Below, piece by piece: positions 7,129-15,716 of a stretch of 64,000 nt of DNA. The position numbers and the translations under genes are program-made. The stretch is taken from positions 1 to 64,000 of the forward strand of contig NZ_FUYA01000005.1 of NCBI RefSeq assembly GCF_900167065.1, given 5' to 3'. Under the pieces are notes generated by a model. It was not told the origin of the DNA and made no database searches. It worked only from the letters and a program-made list of their open reading frames with translations. This DNA comes from Desulfobaculum bizertense DSM 18034. GTDB taxonomy: Bacteria > Desulfobacterota > Desulfovibrionia > Desulfovibrionales > Desulfovibrionaceae. Every line of letters begins with the position of its first letter. Position 1 is the first letter of the stretch.

Positions 7129-8639
7129 GAAAATATATTCTTTTCTTTTTGCTTTTTTGCAGTATTCCGTTTTGCGCTTATGCAAAAGATCCTGTCCCCA
7201 ATATTATTGTCATCTTCACTGATGACGTCGGCGTCTCAAATGTCAGCGCCTACCACAGGGGACTCATGAGTAGCCAAACCCCACACATAGACAGCATCGC
7301 AAAACACGGCATGCTTTTCACAGACTACTATGCTCAGCCCTCATGCACTGCCGGACGCTCTGCCTTTTTGACAGGCCAGTATCCTGTCCGCACAGGCCTC
7401 CACACTGTTGGCCTGCCAGGAAGTTACGTCGGACTCACTCCCGACACTCCCACACTCGCAGAAGTTCTCAAAACATTAGGGTACACAACAGGACAGTTTG
7501 GAAAAAACCATCTTGGTGATCGCGATGAATTTTTGCCCACCATGCATGGCTTTGATGAATACTGGGGATGGCTCTACCACCTCAATGCAATGGAATACAC
7601 CATCGATCCAGACTGGCCGGCCAAAAACCCACAAATCAAAAAGTTTACTCCAAGAAATCTTATCCACTCCTGGAGCACGGGGAAAGGGACTCAAAAAATC
7701 GAAGACGATGGTCCCCTACCTCCAGAACGGATGAAAACGCTTGATGACGAAGTCAACAAACACGCATTTCGTTTCATCCGAGATGCGGTTGAGAATGAAA
7801 CTCCATTTTTTGTCTGGTATTGTCCTTCCCGCGGCCATGTCTGGACTCACCTCTCCTCACACTACGAAGCAATGCTCGGTCAAAACGGCTGGGGGCTGCA
7901 AGAAGTTGTCATGAAAGAACTTGATGACCATATCGGCGAACTTCTCCAGCTCTTGGAAGAACTCAAGATCAAAGAAAATACCATTGTTGTTTTTACTGCT
8001 GACAACGGTCCGGAAATTATGACCTGGCCCGATGGTGGCATGAGCCCTTTCCATGGAGAAAAAGGTTCAACATGGGAAGGCGGCGTCCGAGCACCCATGC
8101 TCATCAGCTGGCCCGCACAAATTCCAGCAGGCACCATTAACAATGGTATTTTTGACGGCATGGATTTCTTCCCAACACTGGTTGCTGCTGCTGGCGGTCC
8201 TCAGGACATGAAAAAAAAGATGAAGGAAGGATACAAAGGGTTCAAGGCCCACCTTGATGGTTATAACCAGCTTGAAACTCTGACACAGGGACAGGCCTCC
8301 AAAAGAACCGAAATCATTTATTACGAACGCGACCAACTTCAGGCCGTCCGTTACAACGACTGGAAGGCACACTTTATTGTCCAGCGACACGGCTGGGCTG
8401 GCCCCAAGGAACAACTCAACGCCCCTTTGTTATACAACCTGCGCCGCGATCCATTTGAAAGAGCTGCGGACGAATCAGGCATGTACCTGAATTGGATGGG
8501 GAAAAAGATGTGGACCTTTGGCCCGATTCAAGAAATTGTCCGACGCCATCTTATGACCTTCAAGGAGTGGCCTCCAGTAAGCTCAGTTCCCAAAGAGCAA
8601 CAGCAAGCTCCTGTAGATGCTGATGGAATTGGCCGTTAG
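7125..8639 (+). CDS. Exported type I sulfatase (arylsulfatase-like)
   Basis: 504 aa. A signal peptide (residues 1-20) precedes an alkaline-phosphatase-superfamily sulfatase domain. Metal and catalytic residues are visible: Asp33-Asp34, Cys74 in a C-T-A-G-R motif followed by 'SAFLTG', Lys127 and His129 in 'GKNHLG', and Asp293-Asn294 in 'TADNGPE'. The cysteine is the residue normally converted to formylglycine. The canonical C-x-P-S-R is changed to C-T-A-G-R. It should hydrolyse sulfate esters in the periplasm. No formylglycine-generating enzyme or anaerobic maturase is in the window. The ATG at 7125 has AAGGAG upstream. Confidence 0.88.
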   Translation: MRKYILFFLLFCSIPFCAYAKDPVPNIIVIFTDDVGVSNVSAYHRGLMSSQTPHIDSIAKHGMLFTDYYAQPSCTAGRSAFLTGQYPVRTGLHTVGLPGSYVGLTPDTPTLAEVLKTLGYTTGQFGKNHLGDRDEFLPTMHGFDEYWGWLYHLNAMEYTIDPDWPAKNPQIKKFTPRNLIHSWSTGKGTQKIEDDGPLPPERMKTLDDEVNKHAFRFIRDAVENETPFFVWYCPSRGHVWTHLSSHYEAMLGQNGWGLQEVVMKELDDHIGELLQLLEELKIKENTIVVFTADNGPEIMTWPDGGMSPFHGEKGSTWEGGVRAPMLISWPAQIPAGTINNGIFDGMDFFPTLVAAAGGPQDMKKKMKEGYKGFKAHLDGYNQLETLTQGQASKRTEIIYYERDQLQAVRYNDWKAHFIVQRHGWAGPKEQLNAPLLYNLRRDPFERAADESGMYLNWMGKKMWTFGPIQEIVRRHLMTFKEWPPVSSVPKEQQQAPVDADGIGR

Positions 8640-8672
8640 CCTCACCTTTCGCTGAACAAAAAGGAAACGCTC

Positions 8673-10982
8673 ATGCTCTTGCGTGTTTTTCTTGTTGTGT
8701 TTGCTGCCCTTTGTGCTGGGTCTCCCGTCATGGCCGCAGACTCAGCACCCACGTTTGCGGGAGCCAAAACATGTAGAGAATGCCACTCCAAAGCATATAC
8801 GCTTTGGAGCACATCGCATCACGCATTAGCAATGCAAAGCTTTACTCCGGAATTTGCTACAAAAAACCTTCGCCCTCAAAACGGTCTAATTCCGGTTGGC
8901 AATGCTCAGTACATATACGACGAAACAGGGTGCATCAGCGAATGGCAAAACGGTAAGCGCTTAGCTCGTTATCCCATAAAGTATGTTCTTGGGGGCAAAT
9001 ACGTTTATTATTTCATTACTGAGCTAGAACGAGGGATATTACAAACCCTTCCTCTCGGTTTTGATACGCGGCAACACGAGTGGTTCAATATTCCCCTCAC
9101 GGGAATTCGCCACGCGCAAGATTCCCCTGTCTCATGGAAAGACCCAATCTGGCGATTTAATGCGTCCTGCTCCCGCTGCCATGCAAGCCATGTCACGACA
9201 CAATTTTCACTCGAAAAAAAAGCGTACACGACACACTGGGTCGCTCAAGGTGTTGCCTGTGAAAGCTGTCATGGACCAGCATCAGAACATAATGCCGTGT
9301 GCCGTCTCTCTGAACACGCTAGGACAAACCTCCAAATCAAGGGAGGCAACACACAAAGTTCCCCCCAAAGGCAAACAGAAGCCTGCGCCAGTTGTCACGC
9401 CAAAAGCATGGCACTAACAGCCCGCTATATTCCTGGCGAAGCATTTTATGACCACTTTGATCTCGTCTGCATGGAAGATCCTGATTTTTATCCTGATGGA
9501 CAGGACCTCGGAGAAAACTACACATACACCACGTGGAGCCTTTCTCCCTGTGTTCAGTCAGGAAAGCTCCAATGCCTGCACTGTCATACATCAAGTGGCC
9601 GCTTCCGGCAGAAGGATAATCCCAACCAAGCCTGTGCCCCATGCCACAAAAAATACGTTCAGGCTCCAGAACAGCACACGCATCACCCTCACTCAAAAAA
9701 TTCTCCACAGTGCATTTCCTGCCACATGCTCAAAACTCAGTTTGCGCGCATGGACCGCAGCGATCATTCTATGCGCGCACCTGCGCCAAAGCTCACAACG
9801 CTCTGCGGCTCTCCCAATGCCTGCACGAGTTGCCACGCCAAGCAAACTCCACAATGGGCATCCCGCCAGCTCGAACGCTGGGGCAAAAACACACGAATCA
9901 AAAAACGTCTGCATCTCGCCCATGTCCTTATATATGCACGTGCTCAAAACTGGGAGCATTTCGAGGAGATGCTGAGCTACCTTTCAGCTCCTGATTCTGA
10001 CCCCGTCGCTCTCACTTCTCTTATTCGAATCCTCAGCCGCTCATGCCCCTACCCTCAAAAATGGGGACCTCTTTTGGCGCTTACGAAGCACAGTTCCCCA
10101 CTTGTCCGTGCTGCCGCAGTTCATGCTCTCGAACTTTACCCAGCTCCCAAAGACATTCTTCCGGAGCTTCTTCATGCAGCAAAAGACCCAACCCGCCTTG
10201 TTCGCATAAGAGCGGCGTCTGCTCTCACAGGAATTGCAGGACTTTCACCAAAGCAAACCCAGCAGCTCCACACAGCAAACACAGAACTACAAACCATGCT
10301 TTGTCTGCGCCCAGATACATGGAGCAGCCACTTCAATCAGGGCAACCACGCTCTAAAAAAAGGAAACATACCCAAAGCTCTTGAAGCATACTCTTCAGCA
10401 CTTTGGCTCGCTCCAACAGCGATACCTCCCTCCCTGCACAAAGCTTATCTTCTCGCTCAAACAGGGAAACCCCACGAAGCAACAACGCTTTTGAGCCATG
10501 CTCTTTCACTTGGAGGAGACAAGCCCGAACTCCATTTTGCTCTTGGGGATATCAGCCTCATGGAAAATAACTGGCATTCAGCTCACGGCCACTTTCTGCG
10601 TGCACTAAAAATCGACCCGCAGTTCTGGCCCGCAACGCTCAAACTAGCCCAGATGAGCATCCCAAGCTCAGTGCCACAGGCTTTGGTTTATGCCCAAGAC
10701 GCGTACACCCATGCCCCAACACTCAGCGCGACCCTGACTCTCGCACAGTGCCTTGCCGCATCTCAAAAAAAATCCGAAGCATTCGAACTCCTTTATGCCT
10801 CTACCCAACACTGGCCAGCCCAGACGGCCCTGTATCTGAACATGCTTCCCAATGTTCAGACCCAACAGGAATACACACGCCTCCAGAAGAAAATTGCCCA
10901 CGCTCTTCCGCTCATGTCTTCCGCAGAACAAAAACGACTTCAAAAAGCTCTCGCGCCTCCGCAGGGTTCTCCTCCAAAATAA
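8673..10982 (+). CDS. Eight-haem c-type cytochrome with HEAT and TPR repeats
   Basis: 769 aa, exported (signal peptide residues 1-21). Eight C-x-x-C-H haem sites lie at about 34, 166, 196, 238, 301, 321, 347 and 384, in the arrangement of the cytochrome c554/NrfA-like multihaem superfamily. The C-terminal half has no haem sites: about 415-525 resembles HEAT-like helical repeats and about 545-740 holds TPRs. It is probably a periplasmic electron-transfer protein with a large protein-interaction half. It is 33 bp after the sulfatase with AAAGGAAA before the ATG, suggesting one operon. Electron partner unknown. Confidence 0.85.
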   Translation: MLLRVFLVVFAALCAGSPVMAADSAPTFAGAKTCRECHSKAYTLWSTSHHALAMQSFTPEFATKNLRPQNGLIPVGNAQYIYDETGCISEWQNGKRLARYPIKYVLGGKYVYYFITELERGILQTLPLGFDTRQHEWFNIPLTGIRHAQDSPVSWKDPIWRFNASCSRCHASHVTTQFSLEKKAYTTHWVAQGVACESCHGPASEHNAVCRLSEHARTNLQIKGGNTQSSPQRQTEACASCHAKSMALTARYIPGEAFYDHFDLVCMEDPDFYPDGQDLGENYTYTTWSLSPCVQSGKLQCLHCHTSSGRFRQKDNPNQACAPCHKKYVQAPEQHTHHPHSKNSPQCISCHMLKTQFARMDRSDHSMRAPAPKLTTLCGSPNACTSCHAKQTPQWASRQLERWGKNTRIKKRLHLAHVLIYARAQNWEHFEEMLSYLSAPDSDPVALTSLIRILSRSCPYPQKWGPLLALTKHSSPLVRAAAVHALELYPAPKDILPELLHAAKDPTRLVRIRAASALTGIAGLSPKQTQQLHTANTELQTMLCLRPDTWSSHFNQGNHALKKGNIPKALEAYSSALWLAPTAIPPSLHKAYLLAQTGKPHEATTLLSHALSLGGDKPELHFALGDISLMENNWHSAHGHFLRALKIDPQFWPATLKLAQMSIPSSVPQALVYAQDAYTHAPTLSATLTLAQCLAASQKKSEAFELLYASTQHWPAQTALYLNMLPNVQTQQEYTRLQKKIAHALPLMSSAEQKRLQKALAPPQGSPPK

Positions 10983-11132
10983 TTCTAACACGACGCCATC
11001 CTTTTGAACTTTTTTACACGCAGTGCCAAGCAGCACCCAGAGTTCTTCCTTGCAGGTTGATAAAACCGCTCAAAATAAAATATACTAAACAGGATACTCT
11101 CTCTGTTTTCATTTTTTTAAAGGAAGGCACCC

Positions 11133-11606
11133 ATGCAAAAATCACAACTTATTCTTTCTGCAGAGCAGCTTGCACCGCCACCGCCAATCGCGGGACAGCT
11201 TCTTTCTTCAAAAAGCGACTACATTGCACAGTGCCTCAGTCAATCTCTCGCGGCTCATCCTGAGCTGGAGGCACTTATTGGCGAGGGGAACTTTGACCTT
11301 ATGGAGTCATATCACCGGCACCATATTCACAATCTTTCCGCCATTTCAGAACTTTTTGACGCAAAATCATTCGTCGAGAACACCATCTGGGACCTCAGAA
11401 CCCACCTTGCCCGGGGCTTTCAGCCCCAATACTGGAGTACCATGTTCCCGGAAGCCGAGAACTACATCCTCTCGGAACTGGACACGCAACTCTCCCAGTA
11501 CGTCGCGGCAATGTACGAGTGGCTTATTGACAACTTAGACCACCTCGTCCCGCTCTGTTCTGAAGAAATCTCATTTTACGAAGCTCTTAGCCCCTTGAAG
11601 GAATAG
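11133..11606 (+). CDS. Unknown protein, first gene of a B12/GGDEF operon
   Basis: 157 aa, soluble, predicted all-helical. Features are a His-rich segment 'YHRHHIHNLSAI' near residues 62-73, several aromatic residues in the second half and an acidic C-terminus. It has no signal peptide and no motif that I recognise. AAAGGAAGG precedes the ATG. It is followed after 9 bp by the cobalamin-binding protein and then by a diguanylate cyclase, so it is probably a component of that signalling chain. The histidines could bind metal, haem or be structural. Confidence 0.65.
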   Translation: MQKSQLILSAEQLAPPPPIAGQLLSSKSDYIAQCLSQSLAAHPELEALIGEGNFDLMESYHRHHIHNLSAISELFDAKSFVENTIWDLRTHLARGFQPQYWSTMFPEAENYILSELDTQLSQYVAAMYEWLIDNLDHLVPLCSEEISFYEALSPLKE

Positions 11607-11615
11607 GAGTAGCTC

Positions 11616-12284
11616 ATGCAACAGAAATTACAGGGATCTGAAAACCTGACCCAGCTGGCAAACACACTGATTCATCTTCTGCTCACAGCACAAAAAGACA
11701 AAGCCTTCAAACTTGTACTCGAAACTCTCGAGTCTGGAATTTCCATCAAGGATGTCTATCTGCACATACTCCAGCCCGTCATGTATGAAATTGGACGACT
11801 CTGGCAGATTGGCAAAATCGACGTCGCGGCAGAGCACTACTGTACAGGCATTATTCAGCTTCTTATGGCCCAGCTCTATTCCTACACTCAGACCAATGAA
11901 CGTAATGGGCACAAAATGCTTGGCTGCTGTCTTGGTTCAGAACTTCATGACCTTGGCTTGCGCATGGTGAATGATTTCTTTGAAATTGAGGGCTGGACAA
12001 CGTCATTTTATGGCGCGGCAACCCCACTCAAAGACCTGCTCAATGCCATTAAGCGTACAGAACCAGAAATCATCTGCATCTCCGTAACAATGTCTCGCGG
12101 AGTCCCCCAAACCAAAACGCTCATTCACGAGCTTGCCAATCGGGATCTTTCCGTACAGCCGAAGACGCTTGTTGGTGGCGTTGCCTTTCTTATCAATCCT
12201 GATCTGAGCGAAAAGGTCGGAGCAGATGCAATGACCTACAATGCCCAGCATGCAGTCGAAACTGCGGAGCGCTTCATCGCGTGA
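11616..12284 (+). CDS. Cobalamin-binding sensory protein (CarH-like B12 module)
   Basis: 222 aa with two domains: a helical B12 cap (about 15-95) and a Rossmann-type B12-binding domain (about 100-220). The lower-ligand motif is E109-L-H111-D-L-G114, a Glu variant of D-x-H-x-x-G. The cap has Trp63 followed exactly ten residues later by Glu73-His74, the Trp-x9-Glu-His pattern used by CarH photoreceptors to hold the upper ligand. No catalytic or DNA-binding domain is attached, so it should act through a partner. Its neighbours are an orphan protein and a GGDEF enzyme. Confidence 0.82.
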   Translation: MQQKLQGSENLTQLANTLIHLLLTAQKDKAFKLVLETLESGISIKDVYLHILQPVMYEIGRLWQIGKIDVAAEHYCTGIIQLLMAQLYSYTQTNERNGHKMLGCCLGSELHDLGLRMVNDFFEIEGWTTSFYGAATPLKDLLNAIKRTEPEIICISVTMSRGVPQTKTLIHELANRDLSVQPKTLVGGVAFLINPDLSEKVGADAMTYNAQHAVETAERFIA

Positions 12285-12300
12285 GCCAAAGAAGGACACT

Positions 12301-13305
12301 ATGGACGAGTCATGTGCTTGCATTCAGTGCTCCTCAAAAGGAGAAATCACCTGTGTACTTTTTTGCGACATTAAACAGCTCAAAGACTCCGTAGGGAAAA
12401 AATTCGTCGAATTTCTCCACCCCTCTTCCAGATACGCATTCTTTACTTTCTGGAAAAACAGCATCGCTTTTGGCATCAGCACGGCGGACAAAATCCGTTT
12501 TTTTCAGGACACGCCCAGTCCTGAATATGCCCTGTGTGGAATCCAGACCCAAGACGCTGTGTATGTTTTTCTTATGCAGAACAAGGGTACCGCTTTTTCT
12601 CTTCTGTCGTCGTTTCAATCCGCACGAGAAAAAATCCCGCATCCCTCCTTATGTGCCCAAGAGCTTCCACTGCCAGCCCCCAGCACAGGAGATGCAGAAA
12701 AATTCTTGTTCCAGATCATGAAGCTGAACAATGAGATGGCCAAAATGCAACGGGAGCTAACGCAAAAAAACAGGGAACTTCAAAACGCATACGAAACCAT
12801 CAAGGCACAGAGCCAAAAAGATTCCCTCACTAATATTTCATGCCGAAAGCATTTCATGACTCGTGCAGAAGAGGAAATCCACAGGGCAAACCGCTACGGA
12901 TCTCCCCTTTCACTCATGTTTCTTGACCTGGACAACTTCAAAACGATTAATGACATCTACGGACACAAAGCCGGAGACAGCACGCTTCAGCTCTTTACTG
13001 AAAACTGCACAAAAGAGCTTCGGCAAAACGATCTTTTTGGACGCATTGGCGGTGAAGAATTCGCAATTCTCCTTGTTGAGGCCGACTCTGACGGTGCGCT
13101 TAGCGTTGCCGAACGAATCAGAAAACGCATTGCCCAGCTGTGTGTTCCAACAGAAGAAGCCTGCAATCATTTTATTTCCGTAAGTATAGGGCTCGTCACC
13201 CTCCAGAAAGGAGAAACGCTTGCAAGCGCCTTGCACAGATCAGACATGGCGCTGTACCAGGCCAAACACAATGGGCGAAACCGTATTGAACGCGACTTGA
13301 CCTAG
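12301..13305 (+). CDS. GGDEF-domain diguanylate cyclase
   Basis: 334 aa. The N-terminal 125 residues are not recognised and contain several Cys (C5, C7, C10, C18, C22). A probable coiled coil at about 135-172 leads into a GGDEF domain (about 173-334). The active site is GGEEF at 250-254, and an R-x-x-D inhibitory site (R241 to D244) lies five residues before it, so c-di-GMP production with product inhibition is expected. The ATG follows the B12 gene by 16 bp with an AAGGA site. It is the likely output of the B12 sensor. Confidence 0.88.
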   Translation: MDESCACIQCSSKGEITCVLFCDIKQLKDSVGKKFVEFLHPSSRYAFFTFWKNSIAFGISTADKIRFFQDTPSPEYALCGIQTQDAVYVFLMQNKGTAFSLLSSFQSAREKIPHPSLCAQELPLPAPSTGDAEKFLFQIMKLNNEMAKMQRELTQKNRELQNAYETIKAQSQKDSLTNISCRKHFMTRAEEEIHRANRYGSPLSLMFLDLDNFKTINDIYGHKAGDSTLQLFTENCTKELRQNDLFGRIGGEEFAILLVEADSDGALSVAERIRKRIAQLCVPTEEACNHFISVSIGLVTLQKGETLASALHRSDMALYQAKHNGRNRIERDLT

Positions 13306-13623
13306 CGCTCAGCATAAAAACTCACACGACCAAAACCACGCGCAATTGCTCCAGGATTTCCCCTCTTGCAATCTTGACCAGTACCCCAAAACTGTGGCAT
13401 AAATTTGCTCTGTTTGGCTCTTGAGCGTGAGACTGAAGTTTTTCAAAACTCCTTTGGCTCATTTTCTTGCAAAAAAATACAGCCTCTGGTACTTCCTCTG
13501 CGCGTTTTCGAGGTCTTTCCTCGAACGCACCGCACGCTTTTGAACATGCCACTCGCATTATCAAGCCAGGTGCTTTCCTCCCGCGCTGAGTGAGGAAGCG
13601 CCTTCTTTTTTGAAGGAGCGCAA
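13306..13623. other. Gap between the GGDEF operon and nif3-like gene
   Basis: 318 bp with no supportable gene. A CGAGG/CCTCG small dyad occurs near 13510-13530 and the ribosome site of the next gene at the end. It presumably holds the end of the sensory operon and the promoter of the next one, but no convincing terminator or -35/-10 pair could be chosen. Confidence 0.35.
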
Positions 13624-14412
13624 ATGCATATCACGGATGTTCTCTCCCTCATCGAAGCAACAGCACCGCTTTCTGGTGCAGCTTCCTGGGACAAAAGCGG
13701 CGTTCAGATTGCTGGAAGCGTTGATTCAGTAAAACGGCTTGCAGTCACCCTCGACCCCACTCCTCATGCCATTCAAGAGGCACTGGACTGGGGGGCTGAT
13801 TGCATTCTGACGCATCACCCATTGGCGATGTCTCCTCGTTTTCTGGATACTCCCGGCCCGTTCCTCGATGTTGCCCGAATGGTTTTATCTCGCGGCGCGT
13901 GGCTCTATGCCAGCCACACTTCGCTGGATGCACAGCCAGATGGCCCTGCGGGCTGGCTGGCTCGTGAGCTTGGACTGCTGAACCTGAGTGTGCTGGAACA
14001 AACAGATCCGAACAATGCCAACGTTGGTTTTGGCTTTGTTGGTGATCTTCCAGCTCCCCTTGCATGGGACGACTTTGCCAAAGAGCTTGGACACTGTGTT
14101 CCCCGTGACTTTTGGGTCACAGGGCGTACGCATCCCGAGTTCATACAGACCGTGTCATACTGCACCGGTTCTGGAGCATCCCTACTTGATGCGGCAAGCG
14201 CCGCAGGAGCAGACGTTCACATTACAGGCGACGTCAAATATCATCAGGCCCTTGATGCCTCTCTCTTCTTCGTGGATGTCGGACATTTTTCCCTCGAAGA
14301 AAAGATGATCCATATTTTTGCCGACGAGCTGTCTGCCTCTCTGTCCGAAAGCGGCATCAGCGTGCATTTCATTCCTGGCACTGAGCCATTCGCTCTTCAC
14401 GCCGGGAACTGA
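13624..14412 (+). CDS. Nif3-like dinuclear metal-centre protein
   Basis: 262 aa, the usual length of the short (bacterial YbgI) form of the Nif3/DUF34 family. Motifs include 'SWDKSGVQIAG', the metal-binding 'LTHHPLAM', 'ASHTSLDAQPDG' and near the C-terminus 'ITGDVKYHQALDA' and 'DVGHFSLE'. These proteins form hexamers with two metal ions per subunit. Their physiological role is unsettled despite the old GTP cyclohydrolase label. AAGGAG precedes the ATG. It is followed by a zinc-ribbon gene, a common pairing. Confidence 0.9.
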   Translation: MHITDVLSLIEATAPLSGAASWDKSGVQIAGSVDSVKRLAVTLDPTPHAIQEALDWGADCILTHHPLAMSPRFLDTPGPFLDVARMVLSRGAWLYASHTSLDAQPDGPAGWLARELGLLNLSVLEQTDPNNANVGFGFVGDLPAPLAWDDFAKELGHCVPRDFWVTGRTHPEFIQTVSYCTGSGASLLDAASAAGADVHITGDVKYHQALDASLFFVDVGHFSLEEKMIHIFADELSASLSESGISVHFIPGTEPFALHAGN

Positions 14413-14510
14413 TATGCTTTCTTACTGACATCAGCCCCTATTGGGGACTGCATACATTCACGGCAGCCGCCAGACGGCCGCCAAAGGCTACTGCCGAGGA
14501 GGAAACCCCA

Positions 14511-15257
14511 TTGAGTATGTACCTCAAGCAGATTGAACAGCTCATTGTTCTGCAAAAAGTCGATGACGAAATCATCATTCTTGAAAAAGAACTTGAGAGC
14601 CTTCCCAAGGAACTCTCTGAGCTGGAAGAAAATAATGCCCTCATCAAACAGCAGCTCGACAATGCAAAAGATCGCGCTGAGGTTCTGAGCCACCAGAACA
14701 AAGTTCTGAGCGAAGAGATTGAAGGCAACGAAGAAAAAATTCAGAAGAGCAAAGACAAAATGATGCTCGCAGGCAATACCCGCGAGTACCAGGCTGTTGT
14801 TCGCGAGATGGATAATCTGGAAAAGATCAACCGCGCCCGCGAGGAAGACAAGGTCAACCTCATTGGCGAAATGGAAGAGCAGAACCAGGTTGTTATTCGC
14901 CTCGAAGAGCAGTTCGCCACGTCTCAGAAGGAAGTTGAGGAATTTGCTGCGACCCTGAAAAAGCGCACCACTTCCACCAAAAAACGCCTGAACAAGCTTC
15001 TGAAAGAACGTAACGCTGCATGCGAAGTTATTCCTCCCCGCATCCTTGGCCGTTACGAGTTCATCCGCGCACGCATTTCTCACCCGGTTATCGTTCCGGT
15101 TGAAGAATCCGTGTGTACTGGCTGTCACATCATGATTCCTCCGCAGGAATACAATGAACTGCAGAAAGGTGAGCAGATTTTGAGCTGCCCCAACTGCCAG
15201 CGCCTCATTTACTGGGGAAAGAAGTTTTCTCCTGAGACAGCAGAAGACGACAAATAA
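14511..15257 (+). CDS. Coiled-coil protein with C-terminal C4 zinc ribbon (CT398-like)
   Basis: 248 aa. Residues of about 5-170 form a long charged coiled coil. The C-terminal region holds two Cys pairs (CTGC and CPNC) forming a zinc ribbon. This is the CT398/DUF164-like family, thought to bind nucleic acid or act as an adaptor; the exact function is unknown. The start is probably TTG at 14511, because AGGAGG is spaced eight bases before it, whereas the ATG at 14517 would be too far. It follows the Nif3-like gene and precedes rnpB. Confidence 0.82.
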   Translation: MSMYLKQIEQLIVLQKVDDEIIILEKELESLPKELSELEENNALIKQQLDNAKDRAEVLSHQNKVLSEEIEGNEEKIQKSKDKMMLAGNTREYQAVVREMDNLEKINRAREEDKVNLIGEMEEQNQVVIRLEEQFATSQKEVEEFAATLKKRTTSTKKRLNKLLKERNAACEVIPPRILGRYEFIRARISHPVIVPVEESVCTGCHIMIPPQEYNELQKGEQILSCPNCQRLIYWGKKFSPETAEDDK

Positions 15258-15296
15258 AACGTCCGCTGCGCATGCGTAGCGTTGACACATATATTC

Positions 15297-15648
15297 GGGA
15301 GTCAGACAGACTGTCGCCGCGGCTCATTGAGCCGGGGAGGAAAGTCCGGGCTTCATAGGGCAAGACGCTGGATAACGTCCAGGTGGGGCGACCCACGGAC
15401 AGGGCCACAGAAACAAACCGCCAGCCTCGGCTGGTAAGGGTGAAAAGGTGGGGTAAGAGCCTACCAGCTGTTGTGGTAACACAGCAGGCTAGGTAACCCC
15501 CGTTTGAAGCAAGACCAAATAGGAAAGCGCTTGAGGCCGGCCCGGTCGAAGCTTTCGGGTAGGTTGCTGGAGACCACAGGTAACTATGGTCCTAGAGGAA
15601 TGACAGTCACCCGCAAGGGGACAAAACCCGGCTTATCGTCCGACTCCC
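15297..15648 (+). ncRNA. rnpB: RNase P RNA (class A)
   Basis: The conserved 5' core 'GAGGAAAGTCCGGGCT' is at about 15336-15351, the 'ACAGAAA' segment follows, and the conserved 3' core includes 'AGAGGAATGACAGTCAC'. The first bases GGGAGTC (15297) pair with GACTCCC at 15642-15648, closing helix P1 and defining the ends. The RNA cleaves 5' leaders from pre-tRNAs. It lies between a zinc-ribbon gene and ispDF, and is followed by an intrinsic terminator. Confidence 0.95.
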
Positions 15649-15658
15649 TTTTTTCCAG

Positions 15659-15693
15659 ACGGCGCAGAGGTTCATCCTTTGCGCCGTTTTTTT
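15659..15693 (+). terminator. Intrinsic terminator of rnpB
   Basis: ACGGCGCA pairs with TGCGCCGT and is followed by a run of seven T. It ends the rnpB transcript 24 bp before the ispDF start. Confidence 0.85.
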
Positions 15694-15716
15694 ACACTTC
15701 TCCGCAGGATACCATC

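Noticed and set aside
13395-13409. Sigma-54-like TGGCA...TTGCT
   Set aside because: The distance between GG and GC is one base shorter than the strict sigma-54 spacing, and no activator gene is adjacent.
15282-15287. TTGACA as -35 of rnpB
   Set aside because: A -10 at the normal distance would lie inside the RNA, and no TATAAT-like sequence is there.
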